Assembly (NCBI RefSeq): GCF_039655875.1
Contig: NZ_JBBYXK010000001.1
Coordinates: 1,095,001 to 1,159,000, forward strand
Length of the DNA: 64,000 nt
Source: Emcibacter sp. SYSU 3D8
GTDB lineage: Bacteria > Pseudomonadota > Alphaproteobacteria > SMXS01
Direction: 5' to 3'
Positions 36,723 through 45,489 of the stretch are shown here, piece after piece. How positions within the stretch are numbered: position 1 is the first letter of the stretch; every line of letters begins with the position of its first letter. A program made the translations under genes and the position numbers. The notes below the pieces were generated by a model that was not told where the DNA came from, did not search any database, and saw only the letters and a program-made list of their open reading frames with translations.

Positions 36723-37745
36723 ATGAGCACGACCATGAGAGCGATGGTGCTTGGCCAGCCCGGCGACGGATGCGTCAGTCTTTGCCGGCGCGATCGCCCC
36801 GTGCCCGGGCCCGGCCAGGTTCTGGTCCGTGTGCGCAAATGCGCGGTGTGCCGCACCGACCTGCATGTGGTCGACGGCGACCTGACCAGGCCCAGGACAC
36901 ATGTGGTGCCCGGCCACGAGGTCATCGGCACCGTGGCGGCGCTGGGTCCGGACGTGGACCGCTTCGCCGTGGGCGCGCGCGTCGGCGTGCCATGGCTGGG
37001 GATGACCTGCGGCGCCTGCGACTATTGCCTGTCGGGGCGCGAGAACCTCTGCCCCGGCGCCCAGTTCACCGGGTACACGCTGGATGGCGGGTTCGCCGAT
37101 TACATGGTCGCCGACGCGCGATTCTGCTTCGCCATCCCCGACTTCTATACGGATGCCGAAGCCGCGCCGCTGATGTGCGCCGGGCTGATCGGCCACCGGG
37201 CGCTGACCATGGCCGGTGACGCCCGCCGGCTCGGCCTCTACGGCTTTGGCGCGGCCGCGCATATCATCGCCCAGGTCGCCGTCTGGCAGGGCCGCGAACT
37301 CTACGGCTTCACCCGGCCCGGCGACACCGCCGGCCAGGATTTTGCCCGGGCCATGGGCTGTGCCTGGGCCGGCGGATCGGACATGCGTGCTCCTGTCGCG
37401 CTGGACGCCGCCATCCTGTTCGCGCCCATCGGCGCGCTGGTGCCGGCGGCGCTCGACGCGGTTGCGCCGGGCGGCACCGTGGTCTGCGCCGGCATCCATA
37501 TGAGCGACATACCTTCGTTCCCCTATCGTCTGCTGTGGGACGAGCGGCGGCTGGTTTCGGTGGCCAACCTGACGCGCCGCGATGCGGAGGCGTTTCTCGC
37601 TTTGGCGCCCCAGGTGCCGGTCCGGACCACGACGCATCTCTATCCGCTCGAGCAGGCCAACGACGCCCTCGACGACTTGCGCGCAGGCCGGTTTGAAGGC
37701 GCGGCCGTACTGGATGTGGACGGTTCCGGCACACCTGCCGAATAG
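36723..37745 (+). CDS. zinc-dependent alcohol dehydrogenase family protein
   Basis: 340 residues from MSTTMRAMVLG; an in-frame start at 36684 adds 13 unlikely residues. It has the catalytic zinc segment CAVCRTDLHVVDGD and VPGHEVIGTV. The structural zinc lobe is CGACDYCLSGRENLC, and the Rossmann domain is LGLYGFGAAAHIIAQVA. The SFPYRLLWDERRLVSVANLT segment matches the TIGR02822-type subgroup. It should oxidise primary alcohols or reduce aldehydes with NAD(P); the physiological substrate is not known. It diverges from the HAD gene and leads into the MFS transporter gene 71 bases downstream. Confidence 0.88.
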   Translation: MSTTMRAMVLGQPGDGCVSLCRRDRPVPGPGQVLVRVRKCAVCRTDLHVVDGDLTRPRTHVVPGHEVIGTVAALGPDVDRFAVGARVGVPWLGMTCGACDYCLSGRENLCPGAQFTGYTLDGGFADYMVADARFCFAIPDFYTDAEAAPLMCAGLIGHRALTMAGDARRLGLYGFGAAAHIIAQVAVWQGRELYGFTRPGDTAGQDFARAMGCAWAGGSDMRAPVALDAAILFAPIGALVPAALDAVAPGGTVVCAGIHMSDIPSFPYRLLWDERRLVSVANLTRRDAEAFLALAPQVPVRTTTHLYPLEQANDALDDLRAGRFEGAAVLDVDGSGTPAE

Positions 37746-37816
37746 TGTTGACCGCGCCCGCCGGCCCGCTAGGCTTGCGCAAAACCGGCCAACGGGAACC
37801 AGGGGAGCCAGCGTCA

Positions 37817-39166
37817 GTGAGCAGTGAGGCACCGGGCGCAAGCACGCCCAAACACGGCAATGGCTATCTGGTCTGGGTGGTGTTCATCCTCACCCTCGCG
37901 TCCACCTTCTCGATCATCGACCGACAGATTCTCAACGTCATGATCGGTCCGATCAAGCGCGACCTGGACATCAGCGATTCCCAGATGGGTCTGCTGATGG
38001 GCGCGGCATTCGCCGTGCTCTACAACCTGCTTTCCTACCCGGCGGGCTGGATGGCCGACCGCTATAACCGGCGAAACCTGATGGCGGGCGGCATCGCCGC
38101 GTGGAGCCTGATGACCGTGGTCTGCGGCACCGCCCATTCCTATGTGACGCTGTTCGCCGCGCGCATGGGCGTCGGTGTCGGCGAGGCCGCGCTGGCGCCG
38201 GCGGCGTATTCGACGATGGCCGATTATTTCAAGGCAGCACGCCTGCCGCTGGCCATCGGCGTCGTGGGCGCCGCGCCGTTCCTCGGCCAGGGCCTTGCCG
38301 GCCTGGTCGGCGGCCCGCTGATCGATTATCTGGAAGCCCGGCCGCAGATGAGCGTGCCCGTGCTGGGAGAGATCTATTCCTGGCAGGCGGTGTTCTGGCT
38401 CGTCGGCCTTCCCGGTCTCGTCGTTGCACTGCTGTTTTTCACCATCCGCGAGCCGCGCCGCCACGGCAAGACCGAGGCCGACGGCAAAGGCGTGCCGTTC
38501 AGCGTGGTCTGGAGCTTCGTGAAGAGCCGGCGCGCCTTTTTCGTCCTGATCTTCACCGGCTATCTCGCGCTGTCGACCCAGGGTTGGTCGCTGATGCTGT
38601 GGATCTACGAATATTTCGTTCGCGAGCATGGCCTGACGCGCACCCAGGTCGGCGTTCCCTACGGCATCATCTCGATCGTCGCAGGCATCAGCGGCAGCGT
38701 GTTCGCAGGCGGATTCGCCGGTTACTGGATCAGCAAGGGCCGCAAGGACGGCACGCTGCGGCTGGTGTTCATCGGCACCTGCCTGCTCGGCCCCAGCGCG
38801 GTCGTGCTGACCTTGCTGCCCAGTGCCTACGCGGCGATCGCCCTGCTGATCCCGGTGACGTTCCTGATGGCCATGCCACCCGGCCTGATTTCGTCGGCGC
38901 TGCAGCAGATCGCGCCGAACGAACTGCGCGGCCAGATGATCGCGTTCTACATGATCGCGGTGAACTTCCTCTCATACCTGGTCGCACCCCAGCTGCCACC
39001 GGCGCTGGACCTGCTGATCTACGGGCGCGAGGACACGCTGGGCGTGTCTATTTCCGTGCTGGCCGCGATCAACTATTCGATCGCGGCAATATGCATCGGC
39101 TTCGGCCTGCGCTACTTCCGCAAGGCGCTGAAGGATGCCGAGGCCTGGCAGGACAAGCTGCTCTAG
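37817..39166 (+). CDS. MFS transporter, spinster-like
   Basis: 449 residues from GTG 37817, which has GGGGAG nine bases upstream; a GTG at 37745 overlapping the previous stop is less likely. Twelve hydrophobic segments are compatible with the sequence. The signature parts are STFSIIDRQILNVMIGPIKR, the loop PAGWMADRYNRRNLMAGG, and GVGEAALAPAAYSTMADYF. These resemble spinster-type or hexuronate/aromatic-acid-type MFS members. The substrate cannot be called. It converges on the TetR gene, which might control it or the P450. Confidence 0.87.
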   Translation: MSSEAPGASTPKHGNGYLVWVVFILTLASTFSIIDRQILNVMIGPIKRDLDISDSQMGLLMGAAFAVLYNLLSYPAGWMADRYNRRNLMAGGIAAWSLMTVVCGTAHSYVTLFAARMGVGVGEAALAPAAYSTMADYFKAARLPLAIGVVGAAPFLGQGLAGLVGGPLIDYLEARPQMSVPVLGEIYSWQAVFWLVGLPGLVVALLFFTIREPRRHGKTEADGKGVPFSVVWSFVKSRRAFFVLIFTGYLALSTQGWSLMLWIYEYFVREHGLTRTQVGVPYGIISIVAGISGSVFAGGFAGYWISKGRKDGTLRLVFIGTCLLGPSAVVLTLLPSAYAAIALLIPVTFLMAMPPGLISSALQQIAPNELRGQMIAFYMIAVNFLSYLVAPQLPPALDLLIYGREDTLGVSISVLAAINYSIAAICIGFGLRYFRKALKDAEAWQDKLL

Positions 39167-39175
39167 GACATGCAA

Positions 39176-39203
39176 GGGGCGGCGCCGTCGCCAGCGCCGC
39201 CCC
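39176..39203. terminator. strong GC hairpin between convergent MFS and TetR genes
   Basis: GGGGCGGCG and CGCCGCCCC form a 9-bp stem around a 10-base loop, 10 bases after the MFS stop and 23 bases before the TetR stop. No T-tract on either strand, so termination is plausible but not certain. Confidence 0.45.
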
Positions 39204-39225
39204 CTGGAGATTCCCCGCCGCCGGT

Positions 39226-39870
39226 CTAGCGGATGCGGACCTTGTCGCCGTGCTGTTCCCAGACCGCGTGCAACTCTTTCTTCAGTGCGTCGAGCTGCAC
39301 CTTGATCCGCCGTTCGCGGTCGTGAACGATGGCCGAGTTGTTCATGCCTTCGGCCAGGAACTCCAACGTGTCGCGCCAGCGCTCGAAGACATCGCGCAGG
39401 GCCAGGGCGTAATCCGGATAGGCGCGGCGGCCGGCCTCCAGACGGGCCTTTTCATATTCGGCGGCGGCCGGCTCGATGATCGCGCGCAACTCGGCATCGG
39501 TGCGCGAGGCAGCGATCAGTTCCCGCCAGGCGATCGAGATGCGGCTGTTGACGTTCTCCCACGTATTGTCCACGGCCTGGTCGATATAGTCCTTGCCGAC
39601 CGGCGTCCGGGTGGCGCCTTCGAAAAACCGTTCCAGCCACTGCTCGCGCAGATAATCGATGGACGCCTCGAGCACATGCTGCGTGGTGGGAAAATAGTGC
39701 TGTACGGCGCCGCGGGTCACGCCGGCCTTCTTGGCGATCTCGGTGGTGGTCGTTCGAAAATAGCCGATATCGACGAAGCACGAGATCGTCGCCTCGATGA
39801 TTTCCTGTCTTGTGGCCAGGCTGCGCACCCGTCTGCGGCGCGTGCCGGCAAGAGCAACTGAAGTCGCCAT
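39226..39870 (-). CDS. TetR-family transcriptional regulator
   Basis: 214 residues from MATSVALAGTRR, with AAGGT just upstream; the longer frame to 40059 is non-coding in character. The helix-turn-helix is TRQEIIEATISCFVDIGYFR, then TTTEIAKKAGVTRGAVQHYF. The ligand domain is all-helical and of usual length. Similar architecture is seen in the second TetR of this window (59483). It diverges from the cytochrome P450 gene with a 261-base gap that includes an AT-rich stretch, so it probably represses itself and the P450. The ligand is unknown. Confidence 0.88.
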   Translation of the reverse strand: MATSVALAGTRRRRVRSLATRQEIIEATISCFVDIGYFRTTTTEIAKKAGVTRGAVQHYFPTTQHVLEASIDYLREQWLERFFEGATRTPVGKDYIDQAVDNTWENVNSRISIAWRELIAASRTDAELRAIIEPAAAEYEKARLEAGRRAYPDYALALRDVFERWRDTLEFLAEGMNNSAIVHDRERRIKVQLDALKKELHAVWEQHGDKVRIR

Positions 39871-39934
39871 ATACCTTGAATCCACTCCCTGACGCCGCCG
39901 GCCTTGGAAAGTCAGCCTCGACTTTATATTAACT

Positions 39935-39948
39935 AGATTGAGGTCTAA
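39935..39948. promoter_or_regulatory. candidate TetR operator in the P450 divergent region
   Basis: TAGA-TTGAGG-TCTA gives interrupted dyad symmetry within an AT-rich island (39922-39953) just upstream of the TetR gene. Only four matched bases per arm, so weak. Confidence 0.25.
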
Positions 39949-40131
39949 TTTATCGTGCAACGAGCGTGCCGGGCAACCGGCAATCTGCCACAATTGCAAT
40001 GACCGGCGCAACGCGGCGGCTGATACAGGATACGGTATCCGCGACCGAGAGGAAGACAAGGCCGCCGCGGCCCGGGCGATGCGGCTTGCGAGCGACTCGC
40101 GTCATGGCCGCCACAAGGGGAGAGCGATCCA

Positions 40132-41382
40132 ATGAGCACCGCATTGAAGAATCTGAGCCTGTTCGATCCGGCCGTGCAGGAGGACTGGTATTCGGCCTAC
40201 GAGATCCTCCATCGGGAGGAACCGGTCTATTGGTGCGAGGAAGGCGGCTTCTTCGTGGTGACCAAATTTGCCGACATCCAGGCGATCTCGCGCGAGCCCA
40301 ACCTGTTCTCGACCTATGCGACACGCCTGAGTTCGGACCCGCTGATCAAATTTCCCGAGGCGGTGGAGATCTACGAAAACCAGGGCTGGCCCCGTTTCCA
40401 GCCCATGGTCACCGATCCGCCGGTCCACAAGCAGTACCGGCGCAATTTCGACCATTATTTCAGCCCCAGCGGCGTGAAGGTGATGGAACCCTTCATCCGC
40501 CAGTTCATCAACGGGCTGATCGACGGCTGGATCGGCAAGGGCGAATGCGAGTTCGTGCGCGACTTCGCCATGCCGCTGCCGATGAACGTCATCACCAAGA
40601 TGCTGGGCTTTCCCATGGAGGACCTGCCGCGGTTGAAGCACTGGTCCGAGGTCTGGGTGCGGCCCTTTGCACGCGGCCTGAACCTCGAACAGGAGAAATA
40701 CGTCGCCGAGATGGGTGTGGAGTTCCAGCATTACATCCACCAACAGGCCCAGGATCGCCGCCGCAACCCGCGCGACGACGTCCTGACCGCACTGGTCAAC
40801 GGCACCGTCGGCGAAGGGAACGACAAGCGCCCGCTCACCGACAACGAGATCATCGGCATCACCGACAACCTGCTGATCGGCGGCAACGAAACCACCACCT
40901 TCGCGCTCACCTCGGGCATCTGGCTGCTGTTCCGTTTCCCCGACATCTATGCGCAGCTGAAGGCCGACCGGTCGAAAGTGCGCAACTTCGTCGAGGAAGT
41001 GTTGCGCATGGAAAGCCCGACCATGGGCCTGATGCGCTGCGCCACCGAGGACACAGAGATCAGGGGCGTGAAAATTCCCAAGGGCTCGGTGCTGAACCTG
41101 CGCTTCGCCGCCGGCAACCGGGACGAGGAACAGTTTCCGGACGCCGCATGCCCCCATCTCGACCGCAAGAACGCCGCCGCGCACCTGGCGTTCGGCCAGG
41201 CCGAGCATCATTGTCCCGGCGCGGCCCTGTCGCGGCTGGAGCAACTCTGCACCTTCGAGATCCTGCTGGACCGGCTGGACAACATCCGGCCGGCACCGGG
41301 CAAGAACGATTACAGCCACCTGCCCGGATTCACCCTGCGGGGCCTGAAGGAGCTGCACATACAGTTCGACGCAAAGGGATGA
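40132..41382 (+). CDS. cytochrome P450
   Basis: 416 residues, the size of a soluble bacterial P450. The I-helix oxygen-binding motif is GGNETTTFA, the ExxR pair is in FVEEVLRMES, and the heme loop is FGQAEHHCPG. The heme loop fits FGxGxHxCxG except that the second Gly is Ala. It would hydroxylate a hydrophobic substrate and needs a ferredoxin such as the one at 27.4 kb. GGGGAGAG lies about six bases before the ATG. It diverges from a TetR gene and is followed 106 bases later by a TonB receptor, so uptake and oxidation of one substrate is possible. Confidence 0.92.
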   Translation: MSTALKNLSLFDPAVQEDWYSAYEILHREEPVYWCEEGGFFVVTKFADIQAISREPNLFSTYATRLSSDPLIKFPEAVEIYENQGWPRFQPMVTDPPVHKQYRRNFDHYFSPSGVKVMEPFIRQFINGLIDGWIGKGECEFVRDFAMPLPMNVITKMLGFPMEDLPRLKHWSEVWVRPFARGLNLEQEKYVAEMGVEFQHYIHQQAQDRRRNPRDDVLTALVNGTVGEGNDKRPLTDNEIIGITDNLLIGGNETTTFALTSGIWLLFRFPDIYAQLKADRSKVRNFVEEVLRMESPTMGLMRCATEDTEIRGVKIPKGSVLNLRFAAGNRDEEQFPDAACPHLDRKNAAAHLAFGQAEHHCPGAALSRLEQLCTFEILLDRLDNIRPAPGKNDYSHLPGFTLRGLKELHIQFDAKG

Positions 41383-41476
41383 ACCGGTCTAGCGGCCGGT
41401 TTCCGTGGCTGACAGGCAACGGGTGCGCGCCTTGACACCCATCCGCACCTCCCCTTAACTCTGCGCCGAACCGGAT

Positions 41477-41482
41477 GGGGAG
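41477..41482 (+). promoter_or_regulatory. ribosome site pointing to an ATT start of the TonB receptor
   Basis: GGGGAG at 41477-41482 stands six bases before ATT at 41489. Between the in-frame stop at 41456 and the GTG at 41603 there is no ATG, GTG or TTG in frame. Confidence 0.55.
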
Positions 41483-41488
41483 CGAAAC

Positions 41489-43567
41489 ATTAGGCGGATT
41501 TATGGATCGAGCGTAACGGCCTTCGCGGCGGCGACGCTGTGTCACGGTGCCCTGGCTGCATCTCCCGAATCGGTTCCTCTCGTCCGCCGCTCCGGCGAAC
41601 AGGTGGTGGTCACCGCCACCCGCGAGGCGACGGATCGCACCAAGGTGCCCGAGAGCACCGGCGTGATCGACGCCGCGGCGCTGGCCGAGGCCCATGTGGT
41701 GCATCCCGCCGACATCATGGGACGCATTCCCGGCGTCTACCAGGCTTGGCTGAGCGGCAACCACCATGTCACGTCGATCCGCCAGCCGATCAATTTCAAC
41801 CCGCTCTATCTCTACCTGGAGAACGGCATCCCCAAGCAGGCGCCGGGCTTCTTCGAGACCAACGCATTGTTCGACATGAACATGTCGCAGATCTCGCGGC
41901 TTGAAATCACCAAGGGCCCGGGCACGGCGCTCTACGGCTCGGACGCCGTCGCCGGCATCATCAGTGTCTTCACCCTGCCGCCGCCCGAGGACTTCTCGGG
42001 CAGCATCAAGCTCCAGGGCAGCACGCGCGGCTACAAGCAGGCGCTGATCTCGCTGGGCGGCACCACCGGCGCCCACGGCCTGCGCGCCGATATCAACCTG
42101 GTGCAGGACAGCGGCTGGCGCGACCACACCGACTCCGACAACCAGATGGGCACCTTCACCTGGAACATCGACAACGGCGGCAAGCTGACGGTGCGCAACA
42201 CGCTGATCCTGACGCGGGTGAACCAGGATTCTCCGGGCTCGAATCTGAGCCGTGCGGAATTCAAGAACACGCCCAGGATCAACCTCTCGCCCATCGACTT
42301 CCGGCTGGTGGAAGGCGTGCGGTTCTCGAGCCGGATCGACTATGACCTGGGTGACAGCCTGCTGAGTCTCAATCCCTATATGCGCTGGGGCCGGACCAAG
42401 CTGATGCCGTTCTTCCAGCTGGCGTTCGATCCGGCCTATTTCGATGAAAGCGCCACCTCGGTCGGTGCCCAGCTCAAGCTCCGCCACGACTTTTCCGACA
42501 GGCTGCGGCTCATCGTCGGCAGTGACGTGGACTACACCTCGGGCAGCCGGACCGACACCCAGATCCTGCCGGTACGCAATGGCCGGTTCTATGTCAGCTA
42601 CACCGACCTGGACACCATCTACGATTTCAAGGTCAAGGCGCTGACCCTGTCGCCCTACATCCACGGCGAATGGCAGATCACCGACCGGCTGCGCGCCACG
42701 GCAGGCGTGCGCTACGACTACACTCACTACGACTACACCAACAACCTGCCGACAATCATCGATCCCCGGGACTCGCACAACCGGCCGCCGAGCCAGAGCT
42801 TCCACTACAACAATTTCACGCCCAAGGCCGGCCTCACCTATGACGTCACCGACAGGCTGAACGCCTTCGTTTCCTATCGCCAGGCCTTCCGCGTACCGAC
42901 CACGACACAGCTGTTCCGGCCGGGCACGTCCTCGCGCTCGACCGAGTTGAAGCCGGTGAAGGCCGAGAGCATCGAAGTGGGCGTTCGCGGCGGATGGGAG
43001 CGTTTCAGCTTCGATCTGTCGCTCTACACCATGAAAATCAAGGACGACATCCTGGTGTTCACCAACAACACCACCGGTGTGCGCGACATCCAGAACGCCG
43101 GCGACACGCGCCACAAGGGCGTGGAAATCGGCATGACCGCCGAGATCACCGATACGCTCAGCGCGTCGGTGTCCTATGCGCGCACCGACAACCACTTCAT
43201 CGAGTGGTTCCCGGTAGCCAGCGCCGACCTGTCGGGCAACAAGATCAACCGGTCGCCGCGGGACGTGGGCAATGCCCGCGTCGTCTGGCGCCCGTCCTTC
43301 CTCAATGGCGGCCGCTTCGAGATCTCCTGGGAGCACGCCGGGAAGTACTTCATGGATGACAACAACACCCAAGTCTATGAAGGCCACGACCTGCTGCACC
43401 TTGCCGCCAATATGTTCGTGGTCAGGAACGTCGAGCTGTTCGTGCGCCTTCATAACGTGACCAATGCGCGCTACGCGACCAACAGCCGGTTCAGCGCCTT
43501 CAACGGTCAGGAATTGAAGCCCGGCCTGCCGCGCACATTGTTCGGCGGAGTCGGCGTCAGTTTCTAG
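41489..43567 (+). CDS. TonB-dependent outer-membrane receptor, apparent ATT start
   Basis: 692 residues if started at ATT 41489, the only well-placed initiation site. This gives a signal peptide (RRIYGSSVTAFAAATLCHGA, cut after LAA). The first standard start, GTG 41603, would remove the signal entirely. A TonB-box-like stretch EQVVVTATREAT follows. The plug domain covers roughly residues 45-165 (TGVIDAAALAEAHVVHPADI; GPGTALYGSDAVAGIISVF). The C-terminal barrel ends KPGLPRTLFGGVGVSF with a final Phe. It should import a chelate or hydrophobic compound with TonB energy. Its substrate is unknown. Placement after the P450 and before an SDR gene suggests a catabolic link. Confidence 0.82.
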   Translation: MRRIYGSSVTAFAAATLCHGALAASPESVPLVRRSGEQVVVTATREATDRTKVPESTGVIDAAALAEAHVVHPADIMGRIPGVYQAWLSGNHHVTSIRQPINFNPLYLYLENGIPKQAPGFFETNALFDMNMSQISRLEITKGPGTALYGSDAVAGIISVFTLPPPEDFSGSIKLQGSTRGYKQALISLGGTTGAHGLRADINLVQDSGWRDHTDSDNQMGTFTWNIDNGGKLTVRNTLILTRVNQDSPGSNLSRAEFKNTPRINLSPIDFRLVEGVRFSSRIDYDLGDSLLSLNPYMRWGRTKLMPFFQLAFDPAYFDESATSVGAQLKLRHDFSDRLRLIVGSDVDYTSGSRTDTQILPVRNGRFYVSYTDLDTIYDFKVKALTLSPYIHGEWQITDRLRATAGVRYDYTHYDYTNNLPTIIDPRDSHNRPPSQSFHYNNFTPKAGLTYDVTDRLNAFVSYRQAFRVPTTTQLFRPGTSSRSTELKPVKAESIEVGVRGGWERFSFDLSLYTMKIKDDILVFTNNTTGVRDIQNAGDTRHKGVEIGMTAEITDTLSASVSYARTDNHFIEWFPVASADLSGNKINRSPRDVGNARVVWRPSFLNGGRFEISWEHAGKYFMDDNNTQVYEGHDLLHLAANMFVVRNVELFVRLHNVTNARYATNSRFSAFNGQELKPGLPRTLFGGVGVSF

Positions 43568-43628
43568 GCTTCCCCTTGGCCGTTTCCCGCGCTAATTTAA
43601 ACTCTGTTCCAAATTTGGGGAGGACATG

Positions 43629-44390
43629 ATGGGGCGTTGCGACGGGAAGGTAATCTACATCACCGGCGGCTCTTCGGGCATCGGCAAGGAATCCGCCGCG
43701 TGGCTGGTACGTGAAGGCGCACGGGTCGCGCTGGCCGACATCAACGAGGCAGCAGGCAAGGAGGCCGCCGCGCCATTCGGCGACAAGGCCATCTTCCTGA
43801 AGCACGACGTGACCAAGGAAGCCGACTGGGCCGCCAACCTGGAAGCGGCCCGCAGTCACTTCGGCCGGCTCGACATCGTGGTCAATTGCGCCGGCGTGGT
43901 CGTCACCGGCAATCCGGTCGACATGCCGCTGGAGGACTGGAACCGGGTATTCCGCATCAACGTGGATGGCAGTTTCCTCGCCGGCAAGTACAGCATCCCG
44001 CTGCTCGCCGGCAATGGCGGCGGCCAGCTCATCCAGTTCTGCTCCATCGCCTCCTATTCCGCCTCGCCCGGCCTCGTGGGCTATTGCGGGTCGAAGGCAG
44101 CGGTGCGCTCGCTGATGCGTTCGCAGGCCAAATATTGCAAGGAAGAGGGCAACGGCGTCCGCGTGAACGGCATCTTCCCCGGCCCGATCCTGACACCCAT
44201 GACCAACACGGTGCTCGACGGCGCCATGGGCCAGGGCGCCCACACCCAGTTTCAGCCGGGTCAGGTCAGCCCGTTCGGCGTGCTGGGCGCCGCCGAGGAC
44301 ATCGCCGCCGGGGTGCTGTTCCTGTGTTCCGACGAATCGCGCTACGCCAACGGCACCGAGCTGATGCTGGATGGCGGCACATCGCTCTGA
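43629..44390 (+). CDS. short-chain dehydrogenase/reductase
   Basis: 253 residues from the second of two adjacent ATGs (43626 and 43629); the second is better spaced from GGGGAGG. Classical SDR motifs are the cofactor loop TGGSSGIG, the aspartate in ADINEA that favours NAD, NCAG, and the catalytic Ser in CSIASYS. Tyr and Lys lie in YCGSK. The last residues, YANGTELMLDGGTSL, are typical. The substrate is probably a hydroxy/keto compound, but not defined. It lies 61 bases after the TonB receptor gene on the same strand. Confidence 0.9.
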   Translation: MGRCDGKVIYITGGSSGIGKESAAWLVREGARVALADINEAAGKEAAAPFGDKAIFLKHDVTKEADWAANLEAARSHFGRLDIVVNCAGVVVTGNPVDMPLEDWNRVFRINVDGSFLAGKYSIPLLAGNGGGQLIQFCSIASYSASPGLVGYCGSKAAVRSLMRSQAKYCKEEGNGVRVNGIFPGPILTPMTNTVLDGAMGQGAHTQFQPGQVSPFGVLGAAEDIAAGVLFLCSDESRYANGTELMLDGGTSL

Positions 44391-44394
44391 CGCC

Positions 44395-44910
44395 CTAAAG
44401 CGCGGCGGCCATGATCACCCTCGAGGCGATGTCGAGGCCCATGGCCGCCTCGTTACGGCGCACCTGGCGCAGGGCTGGCGTCCACTCGGCCTCGGCTATC
44501 ACGGCGAAACCGAGCTTTTCGTAGAACGGCCGGTTCCACGGCAGGTGCGCGAAGGTGGACAGGGTCATGCGCCGGTAGCCCTGCGCTGCGAGGTCGCCGA
44601 TCACCGCACGCAATAACGCCGTCCCAAGGCCACGGCGGCCATGGGCGGTGCCCAGCGAGATCTCCTCGAGATGGGCGACACCTTCATGGTCGAGCACCTG
44701 TGCGAAGCCGGTGGGCATGCCGTCTCCGGCGCAAACCACCCATATCAGATCGGCATCGATGGCGCCGGCCAGCTCGGCCGCGTCCTTGGGCGGACTATCG
44801 GCCACATCGTCCATGCCGACCGTGCGGAACAGTTCGCCCGCATCGCGCTGGATGGCCTGCAGCACCGGAATGTCGTCCTGGTCGGCCTTGCGGATATGTA
44901 TCGACCTCAC
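44395..44910 (-). CDS. GNAT-family N-acetyltransferase
   Basis: 171 residues from GTG 44910, which is preceded by AAGGGGAG. A GTG six codons upstream (44928) lacks a good site. The acetyl-CoA motif is visible as ISLGTAHGRRGLGTALLRAV, with IHIRKADQDDIPVLQAIQ at the start and FYEKLGFAVIAE in motif B. The acceptor, an amine on a protein or small molecule, is unknown. It converges with the SDR gene, four bases apart. Confidence 0.85.
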   Translation of the reverse strand: MRSIHIRKADQDDIPVLQAIQRDAGELFRTVGMDDVADSPPKDAAELAGAIDADLIWVVCAGDGMPTGFAQVLDHEGVAHLEEISLGTAHGRRGLGTALLRAVIGDLAAQGYRRMTLSTFAHLPWNRPFYEKLGFAVIAEAEWTPALRQVRRNEAAMGLDIASRVIMAAAL

Positions 44911-44980
44911 CGGGCTCCCCTTCTGCACCTGACCGGCCTATCCTGCTCGCAACAAGAAGTCCGATCTGGGGAGGATGCAA

Positions 44981-45478
44981 GTGGATAGCGCGCTGTTCGA
45001 GGGTCTCTCGGCTGGACTTGAACACCTGTGTGACGTCGCCATCGACCTGGCGCCGAACACGGTGGGATTGACGACCAAGGGCCCGTTCGCCACCCGATCC
45101 GTCTTCCATATCGGCGGCGGATCCTTCGAGGGACCGCGCCTGAAAGGAAAGGTTCATTCGGGCAGCGACTACCCGATGACCGCGCGCAACGATACCACCA
45201 CCGTGGCGCTCGACGTACGTTCAGTCTGGCAGGCCGACAACGGCGACCTTATCTACGTGTATTACTTCGGCCGGCTGGTGACGCCGCCGCATCTGAAGCG
45301 CGACCTGTTCGATCCGGCGCGCAATCACGCGGTCGATCCCGGGAAGTACTACTGGCGGGTCGCGCCGGTGTTCGAAACCGCTTCCGTGGAACTCGGCTGG
45401 CTAAACAATCTGGTGACGGTTGGCGCCGGACGCTATACGAAGACCGGCCTTGCCTACCGCCTGTATGCCGTAACCTGA
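44981..45478 (+). CDS. DUF3237/UPF0311 family protein
   Basis: 165 residues from GTG 44981, six bases after GGGGAGG. The ATG at 44975 directly abuts that site and is less likely. The family pattern is seen in VFHIGGGSFEGPRLKGKV, HSGSDYPMTARNDTTTVALD and DLIYVYYFGRLV. UPF0311 proteins form small beta-barrels with no established function. No signal peptide. It is followed 11 bases later by a membrane protein gene, so the two may form an operon. Confidence 0.78.
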   Translation: MDSALFEGLSAGLEHLCDVAIDLAPNTVGLTTKGPFATRSVFHIGGGSFEGPRLKGKVHSGSDYPMTARNDTTTVALDVRSVWQADNGDLIYVYYFGRLVTPPHLKRDLFDPARNHAVDPGKYYWRVAPVFETASVELGWLNNLVTVGAGRYTKTGLAYRLYAVT

Positions 45479-45489
45479 AATCGAGGCCG

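Noticed and set aside
41502-41516. ATG at 41502 as start of the TonB receptor
   Set aside because: It is in a different frame and meets TAA after four codons.
41330-43453. 707-codon minus-strand ORF opposite the TonB receptor
   Set aside because: Shadow of the receptor's barrel region; considered because the receptor lacks a standard start, but it has no recognisable domain and the plus-strand plug and barrel are clear.
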